From: Monarcha castaneiventris obscurior
Lineage: Eukaryota; Chordata; Aves; Passeriformes; Monarchidae
Direction: 5' to 3'
NCBI GenBank assembly: GCA_026261815.1
Contig: JAMPIT010000350.1
Location: 2,418,001-2,482,000, forward strand
DNA length: 64,000 bases
The translations under genes were made by a program, and so were the position numbers. Each line of letters starts with the position of its first letter. Position 1 is the stretch's first letter. The notes beneath the pieces are model-generated. The model searched no databases, was not told the origin of the DNA, and was given only the letters and a program-made list of their open reading frames with translations. This document shows, piece by piece, positions 47,432 to 60,363 of the stretch.

Positions 47432-50400
47432 TGGATCCCTTCCACCTCAGGATTTTCTTTTTCTGTGCTTGATTGTATGAAAACTCAAAAGAGCCTCTGG
47501 TCCTTACTTGAGCTTCAGCACCAGTGGAGGCATGCAGGATTTATACCTACAGTACATATTTGTGAAATGAGTATAGGCCAAGTTGTTCGCTGTAAGAGGA
47601 ATTTGGAAAGGTGTTATGTATGTGTTTGACAGACCAAATGCAGCCTCACACGTGGCTGGGCTGGTTCAGCCTTTTGAATAGCTGTCATTTCTCTGCTCTG
47701 CTAACGAAAAGGTGAATTGCTCACCTACCTCTTTAGAAGGACTTCAGAGGTTAAAAAGAGAAATGGCATTTTATTTCAATAGGTGTCAGTTGTGTGGAGA
47801 GCACTGGTGCTGAATCATAAGAGGTAGTCAACTTCTGTGGCTGCAGAGAGAGCATCAGTGGAGAGAAGTTCTGGCAGAGAACAATAACCAAAACAATGGA
47901 GTGAGGTTTAGGATGGATCATGAGCAGTCTGTGAGAGGGATGTCATGTAGCTGAGATACCTGCAGCAGCTCATTCCAGCTTAGCTACCTAGGAACAGGTT
48001 GTTCCCCTGAGGCATCTTAGAGCTTAATCCAAATCAGTGAAAGGCTGAAGTCATCATCAGCTGAAATCAGGAGAAAGCTTCCTATTGGCATAAATGACAT
48101 CTGGATCATGTATTTAGTAACCACTTAACATGGACTGTTAAGCTCTCCTCCAAAAAATATAATTTATTTTGATGTTTTCACTACAAACAGAGAATAAAGC
48201 TGACATCTCCATTAACACCAAGAATGAACATTTAGTGGGTAATGCCATTCAGGTATCGGTTTTATTGGAAACGCCAAGGAAGCTCTTCAGGGAGAAGAGG
48301 TATTTTTTGTGTTTCTGTGGTTTCTGGTAAACACAGGATCAATGAAGTGAGCTCTGACGTTTGCTTTCACACTGAATGCAGCTATGTTTTTCAGTATTTG
48401 GCTGACTACTGTAGATTTCACCCTCATATGTTTCACCTACAAAATTGAAGTGGTGTTTTAAATTATAGTGTCTTTTGAATAGGCACAAAATGCCTATTTT
48501 GATTAATTTGAAAAATAAGAGGTATAAAAATTTATGTTCTGGAAATGCCCAGAGAGAAATCTTCAATTATCTTTCTAATACTTTCATCCAGCACAGTGAC
48601 TTTAGTCTTTTCCTGAATAGCTCAAGAATATCTCTGTAGATATCCTCAAATTACAAGATGTTCTCCTTAGTTAAAACCCCACATGATAATTTCTGACCCC
48701 CAAAATAGTACTTTTAGAAAAAAAAAGTCCGCTTAAGACTAGAGTTTTATACTGGCAATGCCATCAAAACATCATTGTCAGCCTTGCTTCCTCACAAAGT
48801 GGAACATGACTGATTGTTGGCTCTACAGGATCCCCATCTAACCCCATCTTTCAGAAATCAGTTCACAGTTCCTTCTTAACAAACCTTGATGACAGCTTTT
48901 TTTTTCTGCCAAAATGGAAAGATGTTACTGTGTGGGATTTTTACATGTTTTAATCATAAAGTGATGTTTAGGGAAACACAGGGAAGGCAGAGAGAGCCCT
49001 ACATCACTGACTCTTATTTTTTTATTTGTATCAAAAATCATGTTGACCTGAGTTTTGCCTAATTTTATTGAAAGGAATTTTCAAAGAATCAGTATTTATG
49101 TACTTAGCGCTTTTTCAAAATTAGACCCATCTAATGGCCAGAAAAATCACTGAGCCATTAAAAACTGAACTGCAAAAATACCTCTCTCATATAAATCCCT
49201 ATGCCTGAGGATATTGCTGATCTGCATTTTCTTCAATGTAACAACACTTGGCTTTCATTCATGTCTTGTAACAATGGAACGTTAATTGAGAGGATCAAAC
49301 GCCTGCTTTCCAAAAGACATATTTGTCACTGCTGACATGAATTTCCTCTGTGTTTCTTGTTCCTGGGGCATTAGAAGATTCTGGCTGAATTAATGGCTTT
49401 GATTTTTTTTTCACTTCGAAGAAAATATTGGCACTTTTTTTTTTTTAATAAGGCTTATCAGGTAAGGTCTAATATTAGCATATGTAAGGGTGCTTATTAG
49501 AGTTCAGATATTAGATGTGCTCGAAAGGCACTCGCTCAAAAGGCAGTTCAATTTGCTTGACCCTGCTGGCATTTCTAAACCTACTACACCTTCATTTGTG
49601 TGCTGACGTGACAAAGATTTTGCTTAGTTTAATTTGAGAGACTCCTGGGCTTATGAATCATGATCTAGAAAATGTACAAATAGGAATAATCAAACAGAAT
49701 CGCCTATATGGAGACATAAAAGCCAGACCCTATAATTGTAAGAATACTTCTGCTGATTTGGTTACAGCACTGTATCGTGGAAAGGGTTTTCTTCACAGTT
49801 GTTGTTACTGGGCTCAAATACAGGTGAGCATATCCCTGATTTAATCTTTGAGGTAAAGGCCATGCGTGGCTTTCACACAGGTGGACTCACTGACATTCCT
49901 GAATTTTGCTTAAGTTTCAGTGCCAAGTGCTGCTAGGGAGTTAATGAAATGGAGTCCCAGTTACCTAACACTCGTTAATGAACTGATGAGGGGGCAATTT
50001 CTAGTCCCATGGGAGTGGCAGGACAAGAGAGGTGCTTGTTATTCTCCTGGCTCCTGTTGCTGGCCACACAGTGTGTATCCCTGTTATGCTGGACCAAACT
50101 CCTCCCTCTGCTTTAACCTCCACACTCCTGGACTCCCCTTCCGCTTAGGAATGATCAAATAACTTAGGCTTGCATTATTCATTCTCTAAGTCATTCCTCT
50201 TCTTTCTCTCTTACCTGAAGGGGTAGATAATGAAAGACAAGATTAAGACACAGTTTAAGACAAAACAAGTTGAGGAATTCTTTTAAAAACTCAAGAGCCT
50301 CAGCCCCTCAGAAAGGGAAATCCAAGGCCAAACTAGGCTCTCCCCAGCAGGGAGAGATCCTCGCCAGCTCCTTATACATCAGTGAAAGTGTGTCCTGCTA

Positions 50401-52011
50401 ATGTAGGCCAATCTTAGAGCTTATCCTTTCTCTCCCAGCTGTCAGGATTTCCTAAATAATTTCCTGCATAATCCAGCCACAAGTATCAAGGAGAGGAGGG
50501 TCATGAGTCATCCAGGCTCTAAGAGAGGCACAAGAAGGTGTATGACCTTTGAAGGTTTGCTCTGCTTGCTCTTGTTTTCTTTCATTTCCCTACTGTTTGT
50601 TTTGTGACTTTCATCTTGTAACCTCCATTTCTTCTCCCAAAAAAGTCATTAGGTGTTTGTCATCCATTCCAGTGTGACCAGGAATAAACTGGAATTGCAA
50701 AGCTGTTCACTTCAGCCTGCCCTTGCCAAGCTGATCCTGCCAAGTGCTAGCTTAATTTTTTTTTAAAAAGAAAAAAATAAGTAAATGCATTTGAATAAAA
50801 ATTGAACTAATTCGTTTGGCCAGAGGGAAATTATTCATTTGGAGGCATCTCTTGGGAAACCCAATAATTGAAAGGCTGGATTTTAAAATCATGAGTAAAG
50901 ATACTGATGGTTCCTGGATTTAATCCAGAAATTCATTACTTAAAGGTACACCAGGGTATAGGAGACCTAGGTTCAGTTCTCTCAGTTTTGTGTGAGAACT
51001 CAAGGCCATGCCTCTGGCTTTCCAAGGGAGAGCCTGACCTGCTACAAGCTTCTAGGGAACCCTAAAGAAGGAGTGTCCTCTCAGACCCTCACATTTTTTT
51101 GGTTTGGCTTCATGTAAATGGTCATTTGTTAGAGCAAGGCTCAGAAAGTAGGGATATCCTGTCTGGGTGAGTAAGCTGACCATCATGCTAGAGAAAATCT
51201 ATTTCTGCTTCAATAACTATTCGGCTACTTTATGTAGAACAGTTAGATCAGGAGAGTTTGAGAGAACCATGTCTCCACCTTGGGCTGCAACTTATTTAAT
51301 ACCTCCTTAGAGAAGATGAGTGTCTTCTAGGAGAAAGCCTAATATTTCCCCCACAGAGTTGGGTTTGGATTACCCAGCAGCATCAGATGAGCATAGTTGT
51401 GCTCCAGCCACACAACCAAACCCTGCAGCAGGGGCTTACTTCAGTGCTTGTGGGTTGTGTACTGGGAAAGGCTGAGCAGCCTTCTCAAGTTGTGTCTAGT
51501 ACATGGTGTGTCTCTAGCAAGGTTCATTTACACCTTGTATTTGTCCTTGGTTTTGAGTAATTTCTATAAATGGCTTTTAACCCTGAGTATGAGTCCTATT
51601 CTGATCAAGGCGGGTGTGCAGTTACCTATTCATCACGCATATGTGTCCTCTCTTTTTGGAGAGCCTACAGAAGATGAAATATTTTCTCTAAGACTTCAGT
51701 ACAAAGAGAAGCAAATACAAATAGCTAAAATGTGTAGGGCTGTGTCTAAATTATTGTCCTTTGCTAAATGCGACCCATGCCAAATGCTACAGCTTGGCCT
51801 GTAAAAGATTCAGTGAGGATAGTCCCTAACAGATTTTGTGTCAGAATCTGACTGCTGAATTATCCTGTAAGTCCCTCTCACCTTTCACTGAAATGTGGCC
51901 AAATAAATTACTTTTTGGCAGCAGGTATGGGAAGTCACTGCCTGGTTGTCACACTCAGGCGAGTAGCTGATTTGCTTTCCTTTATTCCATTTATTTTATG
52001 TCCTGCTGCAG

Positions 52012-52182
52012 GGAAGGCTGCTTGTCCCCCATCAGCCCAGAGGCATGGCCCCTTGTGCAGTCCTTCATATGCCACAACCGAACGTTCATCCTGGACGGCC
52101 ACGTGCAGCTGAAGACGAGTCTGCAAACCCAGGAGCGACACCTTTTCCTCTTCACAGACCTTCTGGTTGTTGCCAAGTCCAA
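52012..52182 (+). CDS. ARHGAP20: ARHGAP20-family RhoGAP, coding exon 3 (PH domain, first half)
   Basis: This 171-nt exon lies between CTGCTGCAG and GTGAGTAT and encodes residues 63-119 plus two bases of codon 120. After a short linker (EGCLSPISPEAWP) the PH domain begins. The run ICHNRTFILDG is the first strand pair, followed by VQLKTSLQTQ and the hallmark ERHLFLFTDLLVVAKS. That last run is the 'R-x-x-x-L-F-x-D-x-L-x-x-A-K' block of Dbl/RhoGAP-type PH domains. PH domains bind phosphoinositides or partner proteins at membranes; basic residues in the early strands are compatible with that. Both junctions are phase 2, so the exon is symmetric. It is the exon with the clearest family similarity. 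Confidence 0.92.
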
Positions 52183-55100
52183 GTGAGTATGGCCCCTCAG
52201 GCACTGCTCCTGCAGAGCAGGCCTTTTCTTCAGTGGAATGTAGCATGGGTTTTCAGAATGCTTTTTTAGTAGCAAATCTTCCCTAAATCATAAGGAAACA
52301 TTTTATTTTCACTTCTGCAGGCATCTTTGAAAACCTCATGGCCACAGAGGAATTTCTGGATGCAGAATTTTATAGAAATATCAGATATTCTTTGATCTAT
52401 TTCATGTTTTGTGTCATCTTCTCCACTTTGGGAGTGCAGTCTCACGAGACTCATTGGCACTCAACTGTGTCCGATGTGCTACCTTCAACTTCTTGTTTTA
52501 GACAGGTCCTGTTCAGTCCCTTGGGGTTTGGATAACACCAGTGCTTGTGTTTGTAGAGGGGTTAGAGGTCTTAATCCTTACCTGGAAGCTGCTTTGATAC
52601 ACACCAGGGATGAGCAGCTGTATAAAAATAGAGATTGCAGGCGGCACTGCGGTGTCTGTCTCTGTAGGTTGTCCTGTGCCAGAAGGAGCATGGGGAAGGG
52701 GAAGCGATGCTGAGCAGTCTGGGTAGTGTTCATGTGTAATCAGGCTTGCTGTTGAGCTCTGATTATTCACTGTACCATTCACAATTAAATCACATTTACA
52801 AGCTGTGTCTGGCACGCCAGCTTCATGCGGCATTTGTGCTTTAAGGCAATTTTAGAGGGTGCTTTCACTTGTTGTTATGGGTTGTGGAGAAATAATAATA
52901 AAAAATCCTGATGTAGCTTCACTCTCTGTTAGGCACTGTGTTGTGGTTTCACAGGGTGGGCAATCTCAACGTGAATCCTGGGCTTTTGCAATGTGTCGTT
53001 TCGCTTAAGCAATTGTTTCAGGGGCTTCTGGGAAAAGCCAGAAGAAATCTGTGTTTTTTGTAGAAATCTGAGCTGTGTCTGTTTGAATCACACATAGTAA
53101 ACATAACCCCCCCAGCTGAACTCCCTCACTTGATGTGGTGTGACAACACAGAGGATATTTTACACAAAACTTGTTCCGCTATGGGTGGGTGGTGAACATA
53201 AGGATATTTGGGGGAAATCTTGGTATTCTACCAGCAGTAGCAGTAACAGCATTGTTACTGTATTGATTTTTGTTTGTTGCTTGTTTAGGGTGGAATTCAC
53301 CTTGCCTAATTTCAGTTGTAAAGTGAAACATTTGCAACATACCTGGGTTTCTAGATTGCTCTTACAGTCAGCGAGGCAAAACCAGCTCCTTACTGTGGCA
53401 AACTCACCTGTGCTGAAAGAGCATTGATAGTGGGTGAGGGGAGTCATGCTCTTTGGGGTCTCTCACACTGTCCACTGGCTTTCCAGTGGGCATGGCCCAC
53501 TGGCTCAGCTTCTAAATTGTAGAAGAGTACAGTCAGGAGGGATAGAGCCCTCCCTCCCTGGTCAGCCTGCTGAGCAGAAGCTGTGTTACAGACCCAGGCT
53601 GAGCTGCACATTCCTGCAGGTTTGGCTGGGTCCCAGTGGGACTATTTGCATAGGAAAGCACTAGTTGGTGTAACCGCACAAAAATCTGGTCCCCAGGGAG
53701 TAATAACAGCTCTTACAGCATGTGATTTAATGTGGGGAAGAGATACAATGTTTAAAAAGCTGGAAGAGAACAATTTGTGCTTTTGCATGTGAAAAAGGTG
53801 GGGTGGGGGGGAGCAAGTCTTTGCTAGAAATGGTAAAAATAGTGTTTTGAGTGATTTTACTTCATGTATTTTGAAGAACTAATTGGGATATTCTCTCTAC
53901 AGCTGCCCTGTCAGCAATTAAAGCATCAGAGCTGTCACTAATGAATACTACTTAAAAATCAGCATTTTTAAAGCTGTCTCACACTAAAATGCCAATGCCA
54001 ATTCCTAGAAGGAAAACCCAAGTGTGTGTATTGCTATGTGGCCGTGACTGTTGATTGCTATTGACTTTTTAATAGCAGGTACAAAGTCAAAGCAGTAAGA
54101 CTAGGACAGAATTAATGATACAGTTGAATCTGACTTAACTTCAGAATTATTCCTTGTGAATAATCCTGTCCTAAGTAGTTTTTTGTTTTGGGCATGTGAA
54201 TCCCTAAGGTATCTTCGGTGCAGCTGGGCCCTGTGCGGGTGTGAGCTCAGCTGCAGGTGACCAGTCACTGTACAAATGGAGCTCATGTACAATCAGGCTT
54301 TGTATGATCAGCAAATGGGTACAAGTTTTTCCTAAAGAGAACAAGTGTCTTGTGTCCTCTGAGCTTGCTGAATAACTGCTTGTACAGCACCGACCTCCTG
54401 CTTAAAGGCAAAAAATTGGCATTGCTCCCATTGAAATTTGTGAGGGTAAGTTGTCTCCCCAACTGGTTCATCTATGACTTTGGACAAGGGGCCTGTAGGT
54501 TCATTGTTTTGCTACTTTCTAATAATTTCTGAAATATAAACTCTTATGGTTTCCTATGACACATTATACCAGTTTATAAAAAATAAGAATGATACTCACA
54601 TGCTGTGCTGCTCTGCTACCCTGTCCTTCACTACCTTTATGTGAGGATTAAGTCAGAAATGTATTGGTTGAGTTTTTCTCTCTAAACCAAAGCTAAGTAT
54701 GTAAAATGTTATACTCTTTTTTATCTATTGGTTAGATTTCTTACAGAGAGTGTATGTTTTTATTTGGCAGAGTAAATATTTCAAGGATCTGTCAGTTTAA
54801 TGATGAAGGTGTCTCTCGTAAGTTTTTGTGTGGGAGACACAGAGAAAAGGTTTCCTTTTTCTCCTTTGTGATGTGCACCTGTGTACATACACGTGCCTTT
54901 TAAGGGTATTTTCCCAAAGTAGCTGGACATACAAATTAAGGGCTGAGTGCATACATGGAATTACGGTAGCAGTCTCACAGTAGATCCATAAATGCTTTTG
55001 TCAGAGGGTTCAGTTAAGGAGATTAGCAAATCTAGAGAGAAATTAATCTTCCATTTATTATTGCCTGCAAGGTATCCAATTGTAAGCAAAGGAACTGTAT

Positions 55101-57287
55101 GTGCTCTGCAGTGGTGGCATAACTTCGGGTTTGTCAATATCTACAGCACTGGTGTTGATAATGATTTTTCTGTTCATTTCAGTGGATTTGGGATCTGCCT
55201 GATATTTACAGTAACATTTGCTAGTGGGCTTCCTTAAAAATGTATATAATACTCATTAGATTGTTACTGTAGCCATTTTTTAAATGCTGCTTCCTTAATC
55301 AGCAATGATATATTCATTTCTAAAGGTAATGCTTTGGCACTTAGATAGAAGACCCACGTTTCACAAATGCTGAGAAGACATAGATTGCATGAATGACATG
55401 GCAGATAGGGATAAAATTATACTTCAGGCTTTCTAGATGTTAATGGAGGCTACTGTTTCAGTGCCTCTGGAAACCAGGCCACTTGAATACTGATAATAGC
55501 TGAAAGCTGTGACCAGGCATGGCAAACAGGGTAAGAATATACATCAAGCGTGACTGGAGAACATCCTTGTGTTTCTGCCAACACCGTGCTGACACCCGCT
55601 ACTGGCACTGCAGGGGTCTGGCTTTATGGACTGTAAATGTTTAAAAAATGTAGAGTGTTCACTGTACTGGGTAATGGCAAAAAGAAGTTGAGGAGAAAGG
55701 GAGGGTCAACAAATTGATCGGGTGGAGTCAGACCAGACATCCACTTATTAACATCTACGTTAGTATTCACAGCTATATTTTTTGTAAGTCTATATTTTCA
55801 CAATTCATTCCATGGTCAGTCAGAATACAGTTATTTTTGTATTCTTGACAGACCCTACTTTTTGCATCATAAACTGATTTGCTAGCAAGCATGTTGAAAT
55901 GTGCTCCTGTACTTAAGTTTCTCTTTGACTGAGTAGCAAAATGTAATGAAGGGAGGTGATATGTTCAGCTGATCAGGAGACACTGTAGTCTTAGGTTTAA
56001 TAGGCACTGATGGTTCTTTCTTGACCTTCCTCTGAATTTGCTGCACCATCCCACCACGCCTGTTAGCACAATGTCAGCTGGAAACCTCAGACCAGCCAGG
56101 TTCATCTATGTCCTCTTTAAAGCCACAAGGTTCAAGTGCTTTCACGTTTCAGACTGTATTAGTTCAGTCTGTCCTAGATCAAATATCTTTTAAATGAGAC
56201 TAATCTCAGAGAAGGTAGTCCATGTGTACCAACTCTCTAAGAAATAGCTTACCTGGCATTTTATTCATAGAGCACTAATCACCATGGTGCCCAGCACTGT
56301 CCCCATCGACATTTGCAATACGCTGGTGAGCTGAAGTGTTCTTGGTTTCAGGGAGGGGACACTTTTCCTCCAGCCTTTCCCTTCTGGCCCAGGAGAGCCA
56401 TAACTCAGGTAATTCAGTCTGCAAGGCTTGAAGCAAGTGACTGTTGCAGTGCTACAGAGCTGGATTGACTTTGGAAGTTTTTACTTGTTTCTCATGTAGC
56501 ACTAGCACTCACTAATCCTACAAAGGAAGGAGACTTATAAAGAGAAATCTATTGGAAGAAAAGGGTTGAAGTTAAAATGTGAAATTCTGTACATTTGAGC
56601 TGTACTCAATTGTTTAGTAGCATAAAACACAGGAAGGGCCGCATTTTTAAAAACTGGGAAAATTACGTATCTTCCTTGTAGATGAGTAAGTATTTTGAGA
56701 ATGCACAAGGTCCTGGCTCATTCTGCAAGTGATGTGGTCCTAAAGCCCCCATGTTGAAAGTTTGTGAAGGCTGTGTGGTGACCTGTGCAGTAGTTAACAC
56801 TAATGGCAAGTTTCTGCTTGTTCTTTGTTCAGGTTTGCTTCATTTGCCTAGGCCCAGTTGTCACTACTTAAACTGATCATAATTTTTGACCCTGGGGCTA
56901 AGCAATAGAACTGTATTGTGAACTCCTCAATGACATTAAAGTCACTGAAAGGAGAGTCAAATACAAGTGGCAATCTTTGCCTCATGGTGAGATTTGGAGG
57001 GGAACTCTAGACATGGACAGATTCTGCCAAGAAGGGGGATGTCCAGGGATGCCACAAGCAATCTGTTTATCCCACAAATAAGAGATTTGTTAATCCCAAT
57101 TAAATGAAAAAGTGGTATGCTTTTATATGCAACCTGGTAAAACATATTTTTAACTGAAGCAGAAGTGCTTCTTCTATCAGCTCCAGTGCAAGCCTCACAT
57201 GTGCCTGAAGGAAAAAAAACCTCTAGTTGTTTAATCTGCCGTCTGTGTTTTCATATGTGTGACACACCTGTGAATTTCTGCCTGCAG
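52183..57287 (+). other. Intron 3 (about 5.1 kb)
   Basis: GT-AG intron, phase 2: donor GTGAGTAT and acceptor TTTCTGCCTGCAG. No repeats of known family or extra exons were recognised. A C7 run (about 53,108) and a G-rich run (about 53,797-53,812) are the only notable simple sequences. Confidence 0.8.
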
Positions 57288-57437
57288 GTCACACTCTCAT
57301 TTCAAACTTAAGTGCCAAGCACGTCTCTGTGAGATGTGGACAGCATTTTGTACAGAAGAAGTCTGTGAAGGCAGCACAGACCCAGACCGGTCCTTTGTTT
57401 TGGGCTGGCCCACTACAAACTGTGTGGCAAATTTCAG
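57288..57437 (+). CDS. ARHGAP20: ARHGAP20-family RhoGAP, coding exon 4 (PH domain, middle)
   Basis: The 150-nt exon encodes residues 120-169 plus two bases of codon 170. It begins K|SHSHFKLKCQARLCEMW and includes TAFCTEEVCEGSTDPD and RSFVLGWPTTNCVANF. The F-V-L-G-W-P-T-x-N-x-V-A block is a strong family signature for ARHGAP20. These residues form the later strands of the PH beta-barrel. Five cysteines lie in this stretch, several where I would expect other residues in the mammalian protein. Both ends are phase 2, so skipping would keep the reading frame. Acceptor is CTGCAG, donor GTAAGA. Confidence 0.92.
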
Positions 57438-59279
57438 GTAAGAATTGAGATTTTATTTAGCAAGTTACATAAATGTTTTTAGGCTGACAGGTTATGAGAC
57501 TATCACAGATTCATTTCAGCACCAGTGCATGTGGGAAGCAGGAACCTGCTGATTCTCTAACCAATTCTTTCTACTGCTTCGAGCAAGTTGCCCTCCATAC
57601 CTCATCTTCCATCTCGCTTATTATTTTAGAAATTGAGAAAAATGTGTGATTTGGCAAAGCACTTTCTGCTCAGTGGAAATTACCTTTTTTTGTATAACTT
57701 GACAAACACCTTGGCTAATTAATAAGATGAACTACAAATATTAAACAGCCAAGCTAATGAAAGGATCAAAGTCTCATAAGACAGCTTTAAACAGAAGGCC
57801 ATATATTAGAAGTAGCAGGAAACAAACAGTGAAATACTGACCTTGTCCTATTTCTCTTTTTGATTTAATTGTGCCAGAGAAAATGTCAAAATTCCTCTTA
57901 AGGCAGAATCTCTGCATTTTAATAGAGAGAAAAATTTTTGGTCTGTCTTTGCAGCATTGACTGTAAGACACATAAGGGCTGTAGAGGTAATTTCAGTGAT
58001 TAGGATAATTTTAGTCTCAGCAGGAGGGCTCTTTCGTCACTTTGGATGAGGGAGGGCACCATCCCCCTGAAATCCCAGCTGCTTAGCCACAGTAATTTGC
58101 CTGGGTCTTGGAAAACGCGTTTTCTTCTTTATCTACAGAGAGCAAAAGCTGAAGTATCCGGCTTAATTTCTGTGTCACATTGTCCATACCTAAGGACAAT
58201 GTTGTCTACAAACTGCACTCTCTTGAGCTGGTTGTGCTGTTTATGTTTTTTACACTTAATAGTCCTGAAACAAAGATGGAATTTTCTATTGATTTTCAAT
58301 TGAAATCTTGCCAATAAACAGGAGCTTTGATCTAAAGACAGTATGTGATCCTTTATAGATAAGTGAAAGTAGTTGAATAGGAAGGCAATAGTTCAGTCAA
58401 AAAAAGAGTAAGAGATTTTACAGAAGTGAAATTATTTTATGTCTGGAGGTACACAGAAAAATCTAAATTGCCATGTGTGAGTCCATAGATGACTGTCCAG
58501 CAGAACTGAAACAACCAAATCAGAATCATATTTGTAACATTTATAAAGTGCATTTCCCTCTCAGCATCATTGAGTAGGTTTGTAGTTCCCTAAACGCCTG
58601 CTCTGGAAATCTGAAGAACGTGATTTGCAAAAGCAGCAGTGGGAATAGCAGTTACGTCTGGGACAGGATTTAAATCAAGAAAGTTGAAGCAAAATTAGGT
58701 TAGATTCCTTGAACTGTCATATTATTAGCTACATTTAACTGGACAGCTTTGTATCCTTCAAAGTGTACACATGAGATAAAGATAAATGAGATAAGCCTTA
58801 AAATGTCCAAAGTTAAACTTTACTAAGTACAATGGGCTGATATGTACTTTGTGATGTGCTGATAGAACAAGTAATAGATAAGAAGATAATTAGAATCGTG
58901 AAAGTGGAAAGAAGTCTGTGTACCTGAGGAAATACCTTTAAACTTTTGAATTAAACTCTTTTTAAAAATTGCCCTCCTCTTCTGTTTGGACATTACTTTA
59001 AGAGCTCAACACATTTCCTACTGAATTACCTGGTAAAGCTTTACCTTCTGTGGCAAAAACTGGTAACTGGGGCTTTTGATCTCCATGGCAGGCTTTTCAG
59101 TTGACTTTACAGGGAAACAGACTTTTCATTCAAATCTGGATAAACTTTTTAGTTTTTGTAGGTATTTACAAAATTGCAACCAAGAAACAGTCCATTCCAT
59201 TGTGGTTTGTGGTTTGTACAACACCTGTTTGGTATTAGAATGATGGCTGATTTGTCCTGGTTTTCTTTAATTCTTTCAG
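57438..59279 (+). other. Intron 4 (about 1.8 kb)
   Basis: GT-AG intron, phase 2: donor GTAAGA and acceptor TTTCTTTAATTCTTTCAG. The sequence is AT-rich with no recognised repeat or exon. Confidence 0.8.
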
Positions 59280-59321
59280 GTCTGCGGAACAAAAGGAAAC
59301 ATGGCTGTCTTTTTTGCAAAG
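59280..59321 (+). CDS. ARHGAP20: ARHGAP20-family RhoGAP, coding exon 5 (PH C-terminal helix)
   Basis: This 42-nt micro-exon encodes residues 170-183 (R|SAEQKETWLSFLQ) plus two bases of codon 184. The pattern E-Q-K-x-x-W-L-S-x-L-Q is the C-terminal alpha-helix of the PH domain, with the near-invariant PH tryptophan at residue 178. It has a strong pyrimidine-tract acceptor and a weak donor, GTACTT, which lacks the usual purine-A-G-T. Both ends are phase 2. The call relies on frame continuity and the W motif, which agree. Confidence 0.88.
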
Positions 59322-60278
59322 GTACTTTATTATATGGTCTTTAAAGATACTGCAAAGAGTCCCGGTCTAGAAGAGTGATTCCCAAGCTGTGGTGTCTATG
59401 CCATCATGATAGATGACCTCTTTCAGAGTGATATTAAAAAAAAAAAAATCTCGTGATTTGAGATACACCTCAGAAGATGTAGTGTACTTTCATGCAACAG
59501 TCACTGTGCAAGGAGGGAATCGGTTCCCTGTGCTCAGCAGAAAGCTGGAGCAATTCCTATCACACATTGCTCCTTCCCAACACAGGAGCTCTGCCCCCAT
59601 GGCTCTAGTTGAGCCTGGAGCTCTTTCCACGCTGATGGCATTTAAGCTAGCCCAGCTCAGGAACCTCTCCTCTAACCTGTCTGCTGCTCAAGACCAGCTG
59701 TATTTTGTTCTTAAAAAACATGCCCCAAGCTGGAGGGTAAGGTGGGAGGGTTTGCATAAATAGAGCTGTCTTATTTCATTCAGTGTTTGGACAGAAGACT
59801 ACTAGTGATGGTTCTGTTTTCTGGTCACCCAGGTCTTCTGGTTGAGGCTTGTGTCTTTATCTGATTCTTCAGAGTACCTGGGTTGTTTAAATCATCCTTG
59901 CTGGGATGATTTCCAGTTCACTGTTCTCCTGTTCAGTCCTTTGAACTAGTCTGTACTGATGTAACTGATTCCTGTAGGAGTCTTTAGTGCAGACTGAGGT
60001 GTCACAATGATGGGTAGTTTTAGCTTGGATTTTTCTTTTCACTGTCTCTGCTTTCTACAATAAACTTCAGTACAACAGGGCATTACTGGGGGCCACAGTC
60101 AGCATCCCTTCCAGACACTGCTGGATGCTTTCTTGTCCTCAGAGATCTTTCTAACTGCAGTACATCTGCAAACAATCTCCTTCTTACCAAGTTACTGCTT
60201 GATTGCTGTATAAATCTACATCTTGCTATTTATGTTTGCAATATTAAAAATTTACTTGTTTTGTACTTGCTTTGTCAG
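59322..60278 (+). other. Intron 5 (about 1.0 kb)
   Basis: GT-AG intron, phase 2: donor GTACTT and acceptor TTGCTTTGTCAG. It contains an A13 run near 59,437 and a 116-codon plus-strand open frame (59413-59763) that I do not recognise and treat as chance. Confidence 0.78.
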
Positions 60279-60363
60279 TCGAATAAGAGAAGAGAAGGAA
60301 AAAGACAATCCTAAAAGCATTCCTCTGACGATAATTGCAAAGGACGTGGGAACTTGTGCATAT
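60279..60363 (+). CDS. ARHGAP20: ARHGAP20-family RhoGAP, coding exon 6 (PH-RA linker)
   Basis: The 85-nt exon encodes residues 184-212: S|RIREEKEKDNPKSIPLT, then IIAKDVGTCAY. The block E-K-E-K-D-x-P-K-S-I-P-L, then A-K-D-x-G-x-C-A-Y, is a family signature. It joins the charged end of the PH helix to the first strand of the Ras-associating domain. Acceptor is TTTGTCAG, donor TAT|GTAAGT. The exon enters in phase 2 and leaves in phase 0, so it cannot be skipped without shifting the frame. Confidence 0.9.

Larger units (their letters stand above)
34658..52011 (+). other. Intron 2 (about 17.4 kb)
   Basis: GT-AG intron, phase 2: donor GTGAGTCAG and acceptor GTCCTGCTGCAG. It holds a CCTC-rich run (35,292-35,316), a GC/CpG-rich island (38,890-39,430), a minus-strand CR1 (41,611-41,848), a T-rich tract (42,720-42,815), an AT simple repeat near 44,825 and a plus-strand CR1 of about 0.8 kb (46,617-47,431). 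I found no additional exon. The protein joins smoothly across it with no missing segment relative to the mammalian N-terminus. Confidence 0.8.

Noticed and set aside
59413..59763. 116-codon plus-strand open frame in intron 5
   Set aside because: It joins neither exon 5 nor exon 6 in frame with plausible splice sites, and the flanking exons already join perfectly with the family sequence.
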